Below, piece after piece: positions 22,400 to 34,215 of a stretch of DNA of 64,000 nucleotides (position 1 is its first letter; each line of letters opens with the position of its first letter). The notes under the pieces are model-generated. The model had not been told where the DNA came from. It searched no databases and saw only the letters and a program-made list of their open reading frames with translations. The DNA is taken from contig NC_084819.1 of NCBI RefSeq assembly GCF_963583255.1, forward strand, positions 14,009,259 to 14,073,258, in the 5' to 3' direction. The translations under genes were made by a program, and so were the position numbers. Source of the DNA: Pyrus communis. Lineage: Eukaryota > Streptophyta > Magnoliopsida > Rosales > Rosaceae.

Positions 22400-25300
22400 A
22401 CATGTTTTATTTAGTCAATCTAATTAAGTCCAGAAATCAAAAGAAGTACGCATGGAAGAAAAATAATATGCGAAAATCACTTCTTTAAGCTTAGGCAAAG
22501 CACTTCTGAATTTGGTTGGTTGAAGTGGGTTTTTGAAGTTTATGAAATACTAATCACGCTAGTTCGTGTCGTCGAAGATCAAACAATTGCCACATAATTG
22601 GACCGACCACATATTTCTTAAGGTCGAGTTAGTAAGATTAGTTGAAGTCAGCTGTGTGAAATATATATAGTAAGTACAATTATTTGTTTCGTGTTTTCCA
22701 CGGAAAAACAATGTCAATGAATAAAGGCCACACTGCTTAAAATGAAAGATGATTATTTCTGGAATAAAATTAGAGGAACAATTGGAGCTTAGTCTTTTAG
22801 ATCATTTGGTCAACAAAGATGACCTAAAACATGAATTCGTTATGCTTTAACCATCATTCTACCCTCTTCACAAAAATATTAATTCATACTTTCTTAAGCA
22901 TGCTAACTTAAACTTGCATACGATTTCCTTTGAGAAAATATGAATGGTTCTGATGAATAAGGCATTTTTCAACAGATTAAAGAATGAATTGTGATGCCTA
23001 TAGATGACTTAAAATAATGGCATTAAAAAACAAATAAAATGTGGAAGTAGACTGATCAAGAGTTATTTTGGTTAAATGAAAGCAGCATTCGTCATGCGTG
23101 GATGGATAAATTATGATGAACAGATTAAAGTCGTACATGTGTTTTGATCTAACCTATTATTAACAATGAAAAACCGTTATTATGTTAATTAATTGGAAGT
23201 GACCCCATACAAAATTGCAAAAGAAGAGCAAAGAAGTAAACTAATTCGGCAAACAAATGAATTACAGTCTTACTAGTGTGAGATTTACACTAAATCTAGT
23301 TCTATTCATCTTTGTAATCATGTTGTTTTCGGTTAGCTTGGCTATCAACAAAGTACTTAAGAACTGCTCAATAATTTGTGATTAATAATGCTTTATTAAG
23401 ATTTTTTAAACATGTCTACGTAATATTTATTATTTAATGAATGAATATCGTACTCTTAAAAAAAATATGTTGGTTACTACGTTTCTGAGTGCAAAAATAT
23501 ATTCATATAATTTGAAGCCGAAATGTAAGAAACAATCCTACAACTGATAAGAGGCTCTTTTTTTTTATTATTATTATTATTATTTTTTTTTTTCTCACAA
23601 CCTATAGCTAGCCTGACGATTTAAAAATATAGCCGACATGGTTGAATTTGCAGAACAGCAAGGATTGGGGGCGGAGGTCGAATAAGAACAACTTCTAATT
23701 ATTTTATGTAATTAATTATGTATTATCTTACATCAAACAGAGGCATCTTTCTGGGACAATATTGTTAATATATTTAGGGTTTTAATTAACCAATGGTCGA
23801 AGACTCGGAGCTGATAATTCATAACTGAAGTCCCCACAAACAAAGCTTTGAAGTCCCAACTCGTCGCTTTTGGGATGCGATGTTGCTAGGGTTTATTATC
23901 TAGAAAAACCGAGGAAGTGCTAGTTGTGAATTGATTAGTTAGGATTTATTCATGCAAGGCATTAAGAAATTAAGGAGTGTTTTTTCATTCTTTGTTTTAT
24001 TAGAAAGAGAGAAAGAGTGTTTTTTTTTTCTTTGTTTTACAAAAGTTTGGATGCATGCATGGATGCAGTCAAGTAGGTTTAATTCATAATTTGTTGCAAC
24101 TTGTAACTCAACATATATATAAATATATATATTGCAAAAGGAAAATAATAATTGTAAACTAAACAAGAATTTGGCTATAATGTTATGTCTCATTTAGTTA
24201 TACAAGTTTTATTCAAGTTTAACCATTATAAAGATTCATTAAAATTGGAAGAACGAAAGAGAAGGGGAAGTTAGATATATATATATTTTTTTTGTCAAAT
24301 GGAAGTTTTATACTCTTATAGCCGACAATGAAAAGAACATACAGTAAAGTTTTTTTGGGTGAAAAGCATATATTAAAGTTGAAAAAGATAAAATAAAATA
24401 GAGCAGAGGTAGGTTATTGGTCCGGCGGCAATAGAATTATTGTAGAATGCCAAATACATACACGTGAGTGGGGTCTTACTCAATCACAACTTGCAAAAGT
24501 AGCCAAGTTGGGATTCTCTATCTGATCACTGCTTTGTTATTAGTATTTTTCTCATCCCGTGACATGATGTATTTATGTAGATTCATTAATCTGAGTTGCT
24601 ATATATAAATAAAAAAAAAAATTAACTAATTCTTCAAATCATGATGTAAAAGAAACTTACGATCATTATGTCCCTTAGAACAAGTATCATGCTGCATGGC
24701 AGATTCTCTCATTTGAGCGGCTGTAAACATTCAAGGTTAAATGTATCTTCAAAATCTTAGGAAACACATGATCATTATGTCATAGCAAACGATTTGTGGT
24801 GGTTACCACTATAACACTGCCTACTGCCTCTTGTGTATACATTAATTGCTTGGTGTAAGAAATAATATGATTAATTGTTCATACGCTTGAGTGTTTTTTA
24901 ATTGTAAGTCATTATATAACTCACATTTAACTCAGAGTCGAATATCGTTTGCGTACAATTAACCTTACCCTTCTTGTAACTTGTAAGTTGCAACTGAATC
25001 ATCTTAAATAATAACATCCTACCATGAAGTTAAGAGAGAGGCTTGAATCCTTAATATTGAGGAGTTCCTCCTCAAGATACTTTATGATATTTACAGAACT
25101 TCGTGATTATGATCGGCATTGTTCATATTAAGATTTACCCTGAGATTTCAAGAGTTCTGTATGAAATTTTAATTGAGACTTCTAAGAAAAAATAATTATA
25201 TGAATTAAAGGTAATTGCCAAATCAAAGAGATGCAATGAGCAAAAGGGTGAAAAGTAAGGGCATGTCGCCCTTTTTTCACAAAATAAAGTGCTGTACGGA

Positions 25301-26690
25301 TATGAGTGTTGCTCAAGGCACAGACCAAAAGCAGCATTAGTGCACAAAGCTAGGCAAGGGCATACGTAAGCATTTTCAGTGGGGCGTTTTTTGCACGTTC
25401 TTCTTTATATAAAAGCGCGCCAGAGATGCACCATGAAGGGCCCATTACAGTGGGAACCTTTAACCGTCCATACATGTGGGCCTGGGGATTTGGCCCGCCG
25501 TTGACGATAAACAGTCTAATTCAGGAATGATAGCAGAGTCTGACGCTATGAAACACAGGACGCTTTGTCGGCAGTCGTTTGTTCAATCAATTCATTTTGT
25601 CGACTCATTCATTTGATTTTCAAATTAAGCTCTAGAATTCACTTATTATTACGATTTAGTAATATTTTTTTTTTACTTGTAAATGAGAGATCTTAAATTC
25701 GGTTGTAACTAAAGACAAATTTGAACCATATTATTATAGTTAATCCATTATAAAACTTAACTCACTTCTTCCAACCTGTCAATATAGATACTCTTATTTG
25801 TTAAAAAAAATCAAATAAAATAAGCGCCAGAAAGAGGTTCAATGTTCCGCATTTATATTGGCAGGATTTTGCATTGGGATAGATTACCAACCAGGTAGTT
25901 TGTTTATAAACAGAAGGGGAAAAAAATGTAAGAAGTGAATTGTTTTCGTGGTTAGGCTATATCTCTGTAACCAGTTGCATTTTAAGCTTAAATTTTTTTC
26001 GTCTACTTAATATAAATTAAAGTAACAATACAGCTTGTAATAAAAAAAAAATTGAATCCTCTTTTGACAAAAGAGAAAATATGTAGTTTGTGCATTTTTT
26101 GTTTTTATTGAATAAACGATATTATTTACATTAAAAAAATGTGCTTAGCCTTATAATGAGATAACAATAAAGTTGTTCAAAAAGGGGTGGGGGAATAATT
26201 TGGTTGCAAACTTATCATTTTCGAAATTCAAACTTTAGATCTCTCAGTTATATGTTAAGAGAAATACCAATAATAGAATATGTTAATATTAGGAGAACTC
26301 TGTGTGAGATTCTTTTATTCTTCACCATAATATACATGTAGACGATGGGTGCTTGTGTCCAGTCTCCTCTAAAGAGTAGGAAAAATAGACCTTCACCAGT
26401 GTAAGTAAAAAGGCTAAAAAGGGGACAGCATTAATGTTAAAATGTCGAACATTTAATTACAATTTTTTTTTTTTTCTCGAAAAAACTGAAGTTGTATACC
26501 AAAAAACACACAAGCAATCTAACGTATATATCTGCTCGGTAATATATGCATTCCAAGATAGAGAAACCTAATTCCTCTTTACAAATGAAGGTCCATAGCT
26601 AGAGACACAGTTTCCATATGTATAATCAAATTCCTCGGAAGGTAGGGGTTATATCCCAATGCTAAATAAAACTTTATTGTGCTTATACTC
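22400..26690. other. Gene-poor AT-rich spacer
   Basis: No convincing coding region on either strand. It contains (TTA)n near 23568-23584, TA-rich runs near 24110-24130 and scattered homopolymers. One local exception near 25400-25510 is more GC-rich and has a TATA-like box. Confidence 0.55.
25405..25530 (+). promoter_or_regulatory. Isolated TATA-like box with a 34-codon ORF
   Basis: TTTATATAAAAG near 25404-25415 precedes an ORF at 25426-25530 (MHHEGPITVGTFNRPYMWAW...). GGGCCCAT, GTGGGCC and TTGGCCCG motifs lie around it. The patch is distinctly GC-richer than its surroundings. It could be an unannotated small gene, an exon or a TE scrap; I recognise no family. Confidence 0.2.
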
Positions 26691-26694
26691 TAAA

Positions 26695-27657
26695 AGTTAA
26701 AGGGGCTGCGATTGTTACTCAGTATCGTCACATGGAATTTAAAACAATTCATAGGATTCTTGCTAATTGAGTCGGACTTATTGTCAACCGTATTATTTCT
26801 TCTTAGTGAGCGGCATTTCTAAAAGATAGACGTATTTTTTATTGCATAGGCTTAGTTTCTAAGGGTTCAATTTTATGGGCAAAAAGGTTTTTGACAGTAA
26901 TGTGCACATAAAAGTGGATATTGCTAAGGCTTTTTATACCTTAAAACTGGGATTTTCTTCTTTGTGTTATTTCAAATTTTTGATTTTGTCGTGTTTTTGT
27001 AGATTGAGTTCATATCTTATTACAGTCAGCTCGTCTTTCAGTTCTAGTAAATGGCACCACACATGGATTTTTCTCTTGTGTTGCAAGGTGTTTGTTAGGA
27101 GGATCCTATTTCTCCATTCCTTTTTTGTCTTGCAGAAGATGCTCCAACTAGAGGTTTAACCTTACTTTACTCCACTGGACAAATTATTGCAATTACGGAT
27201 TGAAGGGTTGTTGCCCTCTTACTCATGTGTTCTATGTATATGACCTTTTTATTTTTTGTCGTGGAAATGCTCAATCTATTAGCTCTCTTCAGAATTTCTT
27301 GAATAAGTATGCACATCTTATGGTCAATTTGTTAATGCTAACAAGAGCAGTTTTTACCTCCGGTGCACCTCTTCTCATCACAAAGCTCATGTGGAGAGAC
27401 ATCTTGGTTTTCGTTTAGGTATGTCTCCTTTGCTTATTTGCGTGTTCTGATTTTTCTTGGTAAACCAAAGAGAATTCATTTTCAAGCTTTGGTTGATAAG
27501 ACAATGGCTTGTCTTTCGGGTTGGAAAGGTAAACTTCTCTCAATGGTAGGATGGATTCAATTAGTGCAGTATGTTTGTCATAATTTGTTTCTCCATAATT
27601 TCTCTGTTTATCAGTGGCCAACCAAACTTTTGAAGCATCTTTTTGCTTGTGCACAAA
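26695..27657 (+). pseudogene. LINE (non-LTR) reverse transcriptase fossil
   Basis: Across shifting frames the stretch gives RILANRVG-like, then KVDIAKAFYTL, NGTPHGFF-like sequence, FYVYDLFIFCRG, SISSLQNFLNKYAHL, YLRVLIFLGKPKRIHFQALV and MACLSGWKGKLLSMVG. This is the plant L1-type RT order. The catalytic Y-A-D-D box has become Y-V-Y-D and there are several frameshifts, so it is dead. It runs into the assembly gap on its right. Confidence 0.88.
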
Positions 27658-27857
27658 NNNNNNNNNNNNNNNNNNNNNNNNNNNNNNNNNNNNNNNNNNN
27701 NNNNNNNNNNNNNNNNNNNNNNNNNNNNNNNNNNNNNNNNNNNNNNNNNNNNNNNNNNNNNNNNNNNNNNNNNNNNNNNNNNNNNNNNNNNNNNNNNNNN
27801 NNNNNNNNNNNNNNNNNNNNNNNNNNNNNNNNNNNNNNNNNNNNNNNNNNNNNNNNN
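27658..27857. other. Assembly gap, 200 N
   Basis: Exactly 200 undetermined bases. The round size suggests a placeholder, so the true distance is unknown. It lies next to the LINE fossil, where repeats can defeat assembly. Confidence 0.99.
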
Positions 27858-29157
27858 AAAAAAACCGTTTTCTCGGTTCTTGCATCTCTCTTGCGCTTTC
27901 CGCCATTTCTATGAGGTAGCTAGGTATGCAGCTTTTTCTGTAGATTAAAGCTACCTTCTTTATTCTTTACAAAAAAGCTGCATTATATAGACATGTACTC
28001 CTTTGGGGGACCATATGGGAAAAGAGGAAAAGATAAGAATTACTGGATTATAGAACGCTAAAGAATCAAGATACATTGGGCATGGCAGTGGGGATAATAC
28101 TTTATACTCAGATGAACGAAACAAAATGATTTGCATTTATGCATCATACCCTGAATAAGACAATTCTACTGCTTTCCCTATTGAAACGGCAATCAGCACG
28201 CGTGCATCCCCCACCGGAACAAACTCCCCATGCTACCTATATTTTCATGCTTTTGTTTCTTCAACAAAGTAGAGGTTTTTTTCATTATCTTAATTTACGA
28301 GAAATAAATTCAAATACATATGTAAAGAGGCGGACACGTTATATATACCCTGTTTAACTAGCCTAAGACACATGCTGCATATATATTTTGCCTTTGGGGT
28401 TTTAAGCAAGAAGCTCAAAACTTTTGCCTTTGATAGAAATACAGTGGAAGGGGTGAGTAGGACCTTTCAAATTAATCCAAATGTGATCAAGGAGCTGGGA
28501 AAAGTAGTGACAAGCATGAAGTTTCTGTTTCGATTAATTACTGGCCAGAGTATGTGCAAGAGATCACACTAGTAAGGGATGGGAGATATATAGGGTGATG
28601 ATGACTGATGAGGCTCTATAGGTTTGGGTGGTGCATGAGTGAATTGACTTTACCACATAGGATGAGGTTGCTGTTTCAATGTCAAGAAATATAAGCAAGT
28701 AATACTATCAATTGGGCATTGAACCCTCATAACATATACAAAGAAGAGAGGAAAGGAAAGGCAAAGCCTAAGTACGTTGAGGCCCAAGAAAACTTCCAAC
28801 CTGCATCAATTGGAGATCAGAGATTGACCTAAAGACACTGTTTTGACGTTGAGGCCCAAGAAAACTTGCAACCTGCATGCCAATTGGAGATCACAGATTG
28901 ACCTAAAGACACTGTTTTGAATTCTGATTTGGGAGATAAACATTACTGTAACTGGTGACACCACATGACAAGCATCATATAGCTGAGTTAATTTTTGAAC
29001 ACGCGGCAAACGTCCAATGGACCGGTAATGCTATTGGGATTATGCATTGATTTCAAGAGAAAATCTCTCTTAATTCAATTCCTATTATTTGACGTCGGTG
29101 AAAAGAAAGGTATTTTTGATACTATTTGGGAAAAAATAACTTTCTAGAAAGCTCTTA
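27858..29157. other. Intergenic, no gene seen
   Basis: After the gap I find no continuation of the LINE frame and no recognisable gene. The only structure is the tandem duplication at 28775-28920. Confidence 0.5.
28775..28920 (+). repeat. 72-74 bp tandem duplication
   Basis: The unit starting CGTTGAGGCCCAAGAAAACT is present at 28775-28846 and again at 28847-28920, ending GACACTGTTTTGA. The copies differ by a 2-bp insertion and a few substitutions. Confidence 0.9.
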
Positions 29158-30439
29158 GGGTGTTTTTGTTGTATCAGACTATCTTGAACTGGTTAGCTTT
29201 TAGGACTAAGCTAAACTGGCTTAGACTAGACTAAGCTGGACTTACTTAAGTGAAGCGTTTAATGCAGTATCGGACTAAGAAGCAGAATAATTAATAAATT
29301 ATAATATTATATTATATAATTTGTATCAATTAATATTTTATGTATTTTATTATTAATTTATCATTATCTTTTTGGATTCTCTTCCTCTTTGTGGAAACAT
29401 CCACCATTTTTCTACTTCCCACCCCTCTCCCTCGTTTTCTCCCCTTTTTTCTCCGACACAATGTCTCCCTCTCCTCTCTCTTTTTGCTCCTTTCTCCCTG
29501 TTTTCTTCATCAAAGAAGGAAGCTGTGCATTTTGCACCTAATTTGGATCAAAAGACCAACAAGTCTTTCTTCTTGTTCCTCGAAGTAGAGATAGCTCTTT
29601 TTTTGACAAAAATCCCAAATCAAAGTTATAGATTTCTGGGTTTCTGGAGAAGAGCCTTAGAGATTTCTAGAGGTCTTTCGTTTTTTGCCTATGGATTTCT
29701 GGAGAATAGCACAGCAACCCAAAGTAATAGATTTTTGGATTTATTGCAAATTTTGATATTTTCTATAGTTCGGATTTTTAAGGTTTAATCTTCAAATTGA
29801 AGTGTTGTTTATGGTGTGGTTACGCTTATTGGAAGCTTAACTAAATGAATTCATTACTGAAGCAAGAGCAGGTTGGGTTCGTGAAACGGAGATTGGCGAG
29901 AGCCGTTTCAGATTTGGAGACTAGAGAAGGGGGCAGAAGGCATGATTTGGTGATTGGGTTCGCGGGGAGAAGGAGATCGGGAATGCATGCTTGCAAATGA
30001 CGCAGGCGCTAGAGATGTGATTAGCAATCCACCAGTTTTCAGGGGGAGAATGGGGACTCACTAAGAACAACTAGTGAAACTTTTAGTCAGAGCGAGTCCG
30101 ACTTAGGCCTCATTTGGTATGCCGTATAACACACCGGATATGACTAATAATACAGAATAAAGTGTTTAGTGTCCGATCGTATTAAATAGCAACCAGAGTA
30201 AATAATCCAGGCCCATCTACTTTATACGGTAAACACCCGCTTACTTATGCCCTCCAAAACCACGGTACAATTTATTAGTCGACTGAAATCTCTCGCTCCC
30301 TCCTTCATATCCAGACGCACTGTTGGTCTCTCCAGATGCTTTATTTGCCTCTTGCGTTTGCTCTATCGTCTGAATCCCAGGTTCGTCTTCTTAAATGCCT
30401 TCTTCTTCTTCGTCTGAATCCCACACTACTACAAAAGGG

Positions 30440-30885
30440 CCTTATTGTGTCGGTGGGTGGTGTCACTTTTATACAACATAGTGGCATATAAGACATTCCG
30501 ACACCCACTTAATATGGTGTCAGAGTTACTGTCACGGTTATAACAGACATAAACTGTTAATGTCGCTTATAACCGACATTGATTTTAATATTTTTAATAC
30601 TAGTGTCGCATTAAAAAAAAAACTGTGTCGCTTTTAACCGACATAACGTTACCGTTGGTTAAAAGACAACTGGTGTTGCTTCTAGATGACACTAATGATA
30701 GTTTTTAAATCTTTTCAAAGATAGTGTTAGTTGTAGCCGACATAGGTTTTAATTTTTATTAAAAATTTTGAAACTCGGTGTCGGTTGTAACCGACATAAT
30801 GTTAGCGTCGGTTAAAAGAAATATTTTCAAAGCAGACGTCGGTTGTAGCCGATAGAGGTTTTAATGTTTTAAATACTTTGAAAAC
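30440..30885. repeat. Left subterminal palindrome array of the CACTA element
   Basis: Units such as GTCGCTTATAACCGACAT, GTCGCTTTTAACCGACAT, GTCGGTTGTAACCGACAT and GTCGGTTGTAGCCGA recur every 60-90 bp. Each is close to a perfect palindrome around NTNN. Matching units lie at the other end (about 33120-33520 and 34430-34740). In characterised CACTA elements such repeats are transposase binding sites; that role here is inferred. Confidence 0.8.
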
Positions 30886-31355
30886 AATGTCAGTTGTAAG
30901 CGACGATTGGTGGCCTTTATATACCATCCCTGTGTTTTCTCTTCCTCATTGGAGGCATCAATTGATTAGACACAATCTTGATGTTATGCATATCGAGAAG
31001 AATATATGTGACAATGTGGTGGGAACATTGCTAGATATAGAAAAGTCTAAAGATGGATTGGCTACACGTGTAGATCTTGAAGTTTGAACATAAGACGTAG
31101 TCAACACCCACGCAGAGAAGGAAATAGAATATTTTGACCTCCATCATTGTTCATGTTGAAAAGAGAATTAAGAAAAAATTGCCTTTTGCAAAGTGTTGTC
31201 TACTATTCGGGTCCGCGATAGATATTCATCAAATTTGTTGCAATGGGTACACGTGAATGAACGAAAAATACATGGATTGAAAAGTCACGATCGCCATGTT
31301 TTAATTGTGACATCCCACATAACCCAGGGGAGTGATCCTTATATGTATATTCTCA

Positions 31356-31489
31356 TCCCTACCTAGCACGATGCCTTTTGGGAGCTCACTAGCTTCGGGT
31401 TCTATGGGAACCTCGAAGTTAAGCGAGTAGCGCGCAAGAGCATTCCCAGGATGGGTGACCCATCGGGAAGTTCTCGTGTGAGTTCCCAG
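31356..31489 (+). ncRNA. 5S-rRNA-like segment in the left Cassandra LTR
   Basis: The internal promoter boxes of 5S genes are recognisable: GAAGTTAAGCGAG (A-box, about 31415-31427) and GGATGGGTGACCCATCGGGA (C-box, about 31449-31468), followed by AGTTCTCGTGTGAG. In studied Cassandra elements this region is transcribed by RNA polymerase III. It is not a functional ribosomal gene. Confidence 0.85.
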
Positions 31490-31711
31490 AAACAAAACCG
31501 TGAGGGCGTGGTCGAGGCCCAAAGAGGACAATATCGTGCTACGGTGGTGGAGCGGGCCCGGGAAGTGGTCCCCCTAGGCCGGGATGTGACAATTTGGTAT
31601 CAGAGCCTAACCCTGACCGTGGTGTGCCGACGAGGATGTCGGGCCCCTAAGGGGGGTGGATTGTGACATCCCACATCGCCCAGGGGAGTGATCCTTATAT
31701 GTATATTCTCA

Positions 31712-31845
31712 TCCCTACCTAGCACGAGGCCTTTTGGGAGCTCACTAGCTTCGGGTTCTATGGGAACTTCGAAGTTAAGCGATTAGCTCGCGAGAGCATT
31801 CCCAGGATGGGTGACCCATCGGGAAGTTCTCGTGTGAGTTCCCAG
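31712..31845 (+). ncRNA. 5S-rRNA-like segment in the right Cassandra LTR
   Basis: Same order as in the left LTR, with GAAGTTAAGCGAT and GGATGGGTGACC boxes 356 bp downstream. The right copy differs by TAGCTCGCGAG for TAGCGCGCAAG near the intermediate element. The second LTR is the one usually less able to prime the element. Confidence 0.83.
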
Positions 31846-33672
31846 AAACAAAACCGTGAAGGCGTGGTCGGGGCCCAAAGTGGACAATATCATGCTACGG
31901 TGGTGGAACGGGCCCGGGAAGTGGTCCCCCCGGGCTGGGATGTGACATTAATGCAGCAGTTACTCCCGCTTGCAATATGTCTGGTTTTGCCTAAAGCTAT
32001 TACTATGATATTATTAGAGTTGAGTTCAATTTTCAGACAGTTGTGTAGTAAGAATGAGTCTGAGGAAGGATTCAAGCAATTGAATTCAAGAATTGCATTG
32101 ACATTATGTCAACTTGAAAAAATATTCCCTCTTGCATTTTTTGATATAATGGTGCACCTCCCAATTCACTTGGCAGATGAAGCAGCTCTTGCAGGGCCTG
32201 TTCAATATAGATGGATGTATCCAATTAAACGGTAATTAACAAAATTTTTTACAATTATAGTCATAACTTTAATCAATAATTATAATAATTTGTGTTTCAT
32301 TTTATAATTGTAGGTATTTGCAAACACTGAAGCGCTTTGTTCGTACTAAGGGTCGTCCTGAAGGTTCTATTGCTTCAGCATATTTGGTGGACAAGTGCTT
32401 GTCCTTCTGTTCAATATATCTTAGAGATGTTGAGTCTCATCGCACTTGTAGAGGCCGAAATGAAGATGGTATTGGACATGGAGTATCTGGTGGGTTATCA
32501 ATTTTTGCCCTCAAAGGATGTTATATGGGTTTAGGAGAAAATGTGGAGCTCTGTCAAAATGTTGTTGATCAATGGCATAGATACATTCTAACTAATTGTG
32601 ATGAAGTTAACCCATTTAGAAGGTAAGAACGTTTAATCATACATCTTAATGTTTTATTGGTTTTCTTAACTTCGAAAAATTAATGATCTAAATTTGGACA
32701 TAATTGCCCAAGCAACATGAGGAATTCTTGAAAACGAAACATCGTCGAGAAAGGTTAACTATGTGACAAATTAAGGAGCTAAGCAAGAAATAATTTAACT
32801 ATGCGTGGAAGAGACTAATTTTCATGAATCATTACCTTTGCCTACTGAGTTCGTTAATTATGTCAATACCGACGACGACCTAACAGATGATGACTTGGAA
32901 TAAATATATTAATTATTTTATGTATTTTAAGTATTAATTAGATTATGTTTCAATTAGTATGTGATGATATTTTATAATAAAATTATATTTCTGTTTTTTA
33001 TTACGTATTTTATTCAAGTTAAATTTTATTCTTAAAATGTTATACGAGATAACTCAAAAAAAAAAAAAAAAAGCTGGTTATTTTTTTTCTTTGGGTTAAA
33101 CATTTTTTTTTAAACTAGTCTGCTGTCACTTGTAGCCGACGGCATTGGTCGGATAATTTGAAATATTAGGTGGGAAATTTTCTGCTTGTTGTGCACAAGG
33201 AAATGGATGGATAGACTTAGTGTCGATTTTAACCGACGCTATCATCTTTTAATTCGACGCGAGTTTTATTAATCTGACGTACGTGAATTTCAAAAAGTGT
33301 GTCAGAAATTGGTGTCGATTAAGACCGACACCAACATTAATTTAAACCGACTCCATGATTTCCAATAAAGAGTGTCAGAAAGTTGACTGGTTCATTTAAC
33401 TCGTCAGTAAAGTGTGTTAGGTTGGCGTCGGTTTTAATGGACGCCATGTACATTTAATTCGACACCAGTGGCTTTTAATTCGACGTTAGTCAAACAATGT
33501 CGATTTAAACTGACACCAACTAAGTACCCATTTTTAAACCCCTCTCTTTCCCATTTCATCTGTACTTTCATTTCTCCCCCAATTTCAATCTTTCTTCTTC
33601 TCCTTCCCCATTTCATCCGTGCATCCCTTTCTTCCTCCTTTTTAGTTCTTCCTCTTCTCCTTCACCATTTGC

Positions 33673-34215
33673 TATGGATCACCATTTTGAAGATCAACAT
33701 TCTGAGGAACTCCAATTCGAAGAGGAAGAGCTCGAAGGTGGTTCATTTTTAAATTATTATGATTATTAATTTTAGTTTTTGTTTTGTATTCTAACTAGTT
33801 TTATGCTTAAATTGAAAATTTATTTTTGTTTCTTGGTTTTTAATTGTTTTTTTCTGTATTTATAAGGATCAACTCAACAGAGATGTGGACCCTTAATTCC
33901 GAATTGGAAAGAACAACCTTGTTCATTTGATTCGTCTGGAAAATGCATTAGTGATAATTCTAGTGCGTTTTCGAAACATGTAGTGGCAGAGGTTAGAGAT
34001 TACAGAAATATTCTGATGGTGGCATACTGGAATAAAGAAAAAACAAAGATAAACGTTTCATGATTTATTTTATTATATTTTGAAACTTGTCTAATAAATT
34101 CTTTTATTTTTTAGGGGATTGCCGAAAAAAATAATCATAATCGGCAGTTGAAAACTATGAACCACACAACCGGTTCAAAATCTTTTGCAAGTGTTCGGAA
34201 AAAATTTGTATGGGT
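33673..34215 (+). pseudogene. Second CACTA protein remnant (Transposase_24 type)
   Basis: A small exon begins MDHHFEDQHSEELQFEEEE. The next stretches read CGPLIPNWKEQPCSFD, HVVAEVRDYRNILM, NHNRQLKTMNHTTGSKSF and ASVRKKF. The HT.GSKSFA.VR motif is typical of the Transposase_24 / plant transposon protein family found beside CACTA transposases. It is short and split by introns or indels. Confidence 0.6.

Larger units (their letters stand above)
31306..31947 (+). mobile_element. Cassandra TRIM retroelement, complete
   Basis: Two 286-bp LTRs (31306-31591, 31662-31947) enclose 70 bp of interior. The primer site TGGTATCAGAGC is at 31595-31606 and the purine tract GGGGGGTGGAT at 31651-31661. The 5-bp duplication TTAAT is perfect (31301-31305, 31948-31952). 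LTRs start TGTGACATCCCAC and end GGGATGTGACA. Each LTR carries a 5S-rRNA-like segment, the defining feature of Cassandra. It encodes no protein and moves only with help in trans. About 15 differences between the LTRs show it is not brand new. Confidence 0.96.
30905..32890 (+). pseudogene. CACTA transposase (Transposase_21 type), broken
   Basis: Left part: LPHWRHQLIRHNLDVMHIEK, NICDNVVGTLLDIEKSKDG, then after stops LKSHDRHVL at about 31300. Right part, past the Cassandra insertion: QQLLPLAI, FRQLCSKNESEE, LCQLEKIFPLAFFDIMVHL, GPVQYRWMYPIKR, then after a short intron YLQTLKRFVRTKGRPEGSI and AYLVDKCLSFCSIYLRDVE. The order matches the plant CACTA transposase. The N-terminal half is missing and stops are frequent. 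Cassandra splits it between HVL and QQLLP. Confidence 0.88.

Noticed and set aside
29340..29788. A 138-codon ORF at the left of the Harbinger nest
   Set aside because: Low-complexity Ser/Phe/Leu reading of pyrimidine-rich sequence inside the possible outer element; no similarity recognised.
31356..31845. Functional 5S rRNA genes
   Set aside because: The 5S-like parts are diverged, lie inside matched LTRs with primer site and target duplication, and are explained by Cassandra.
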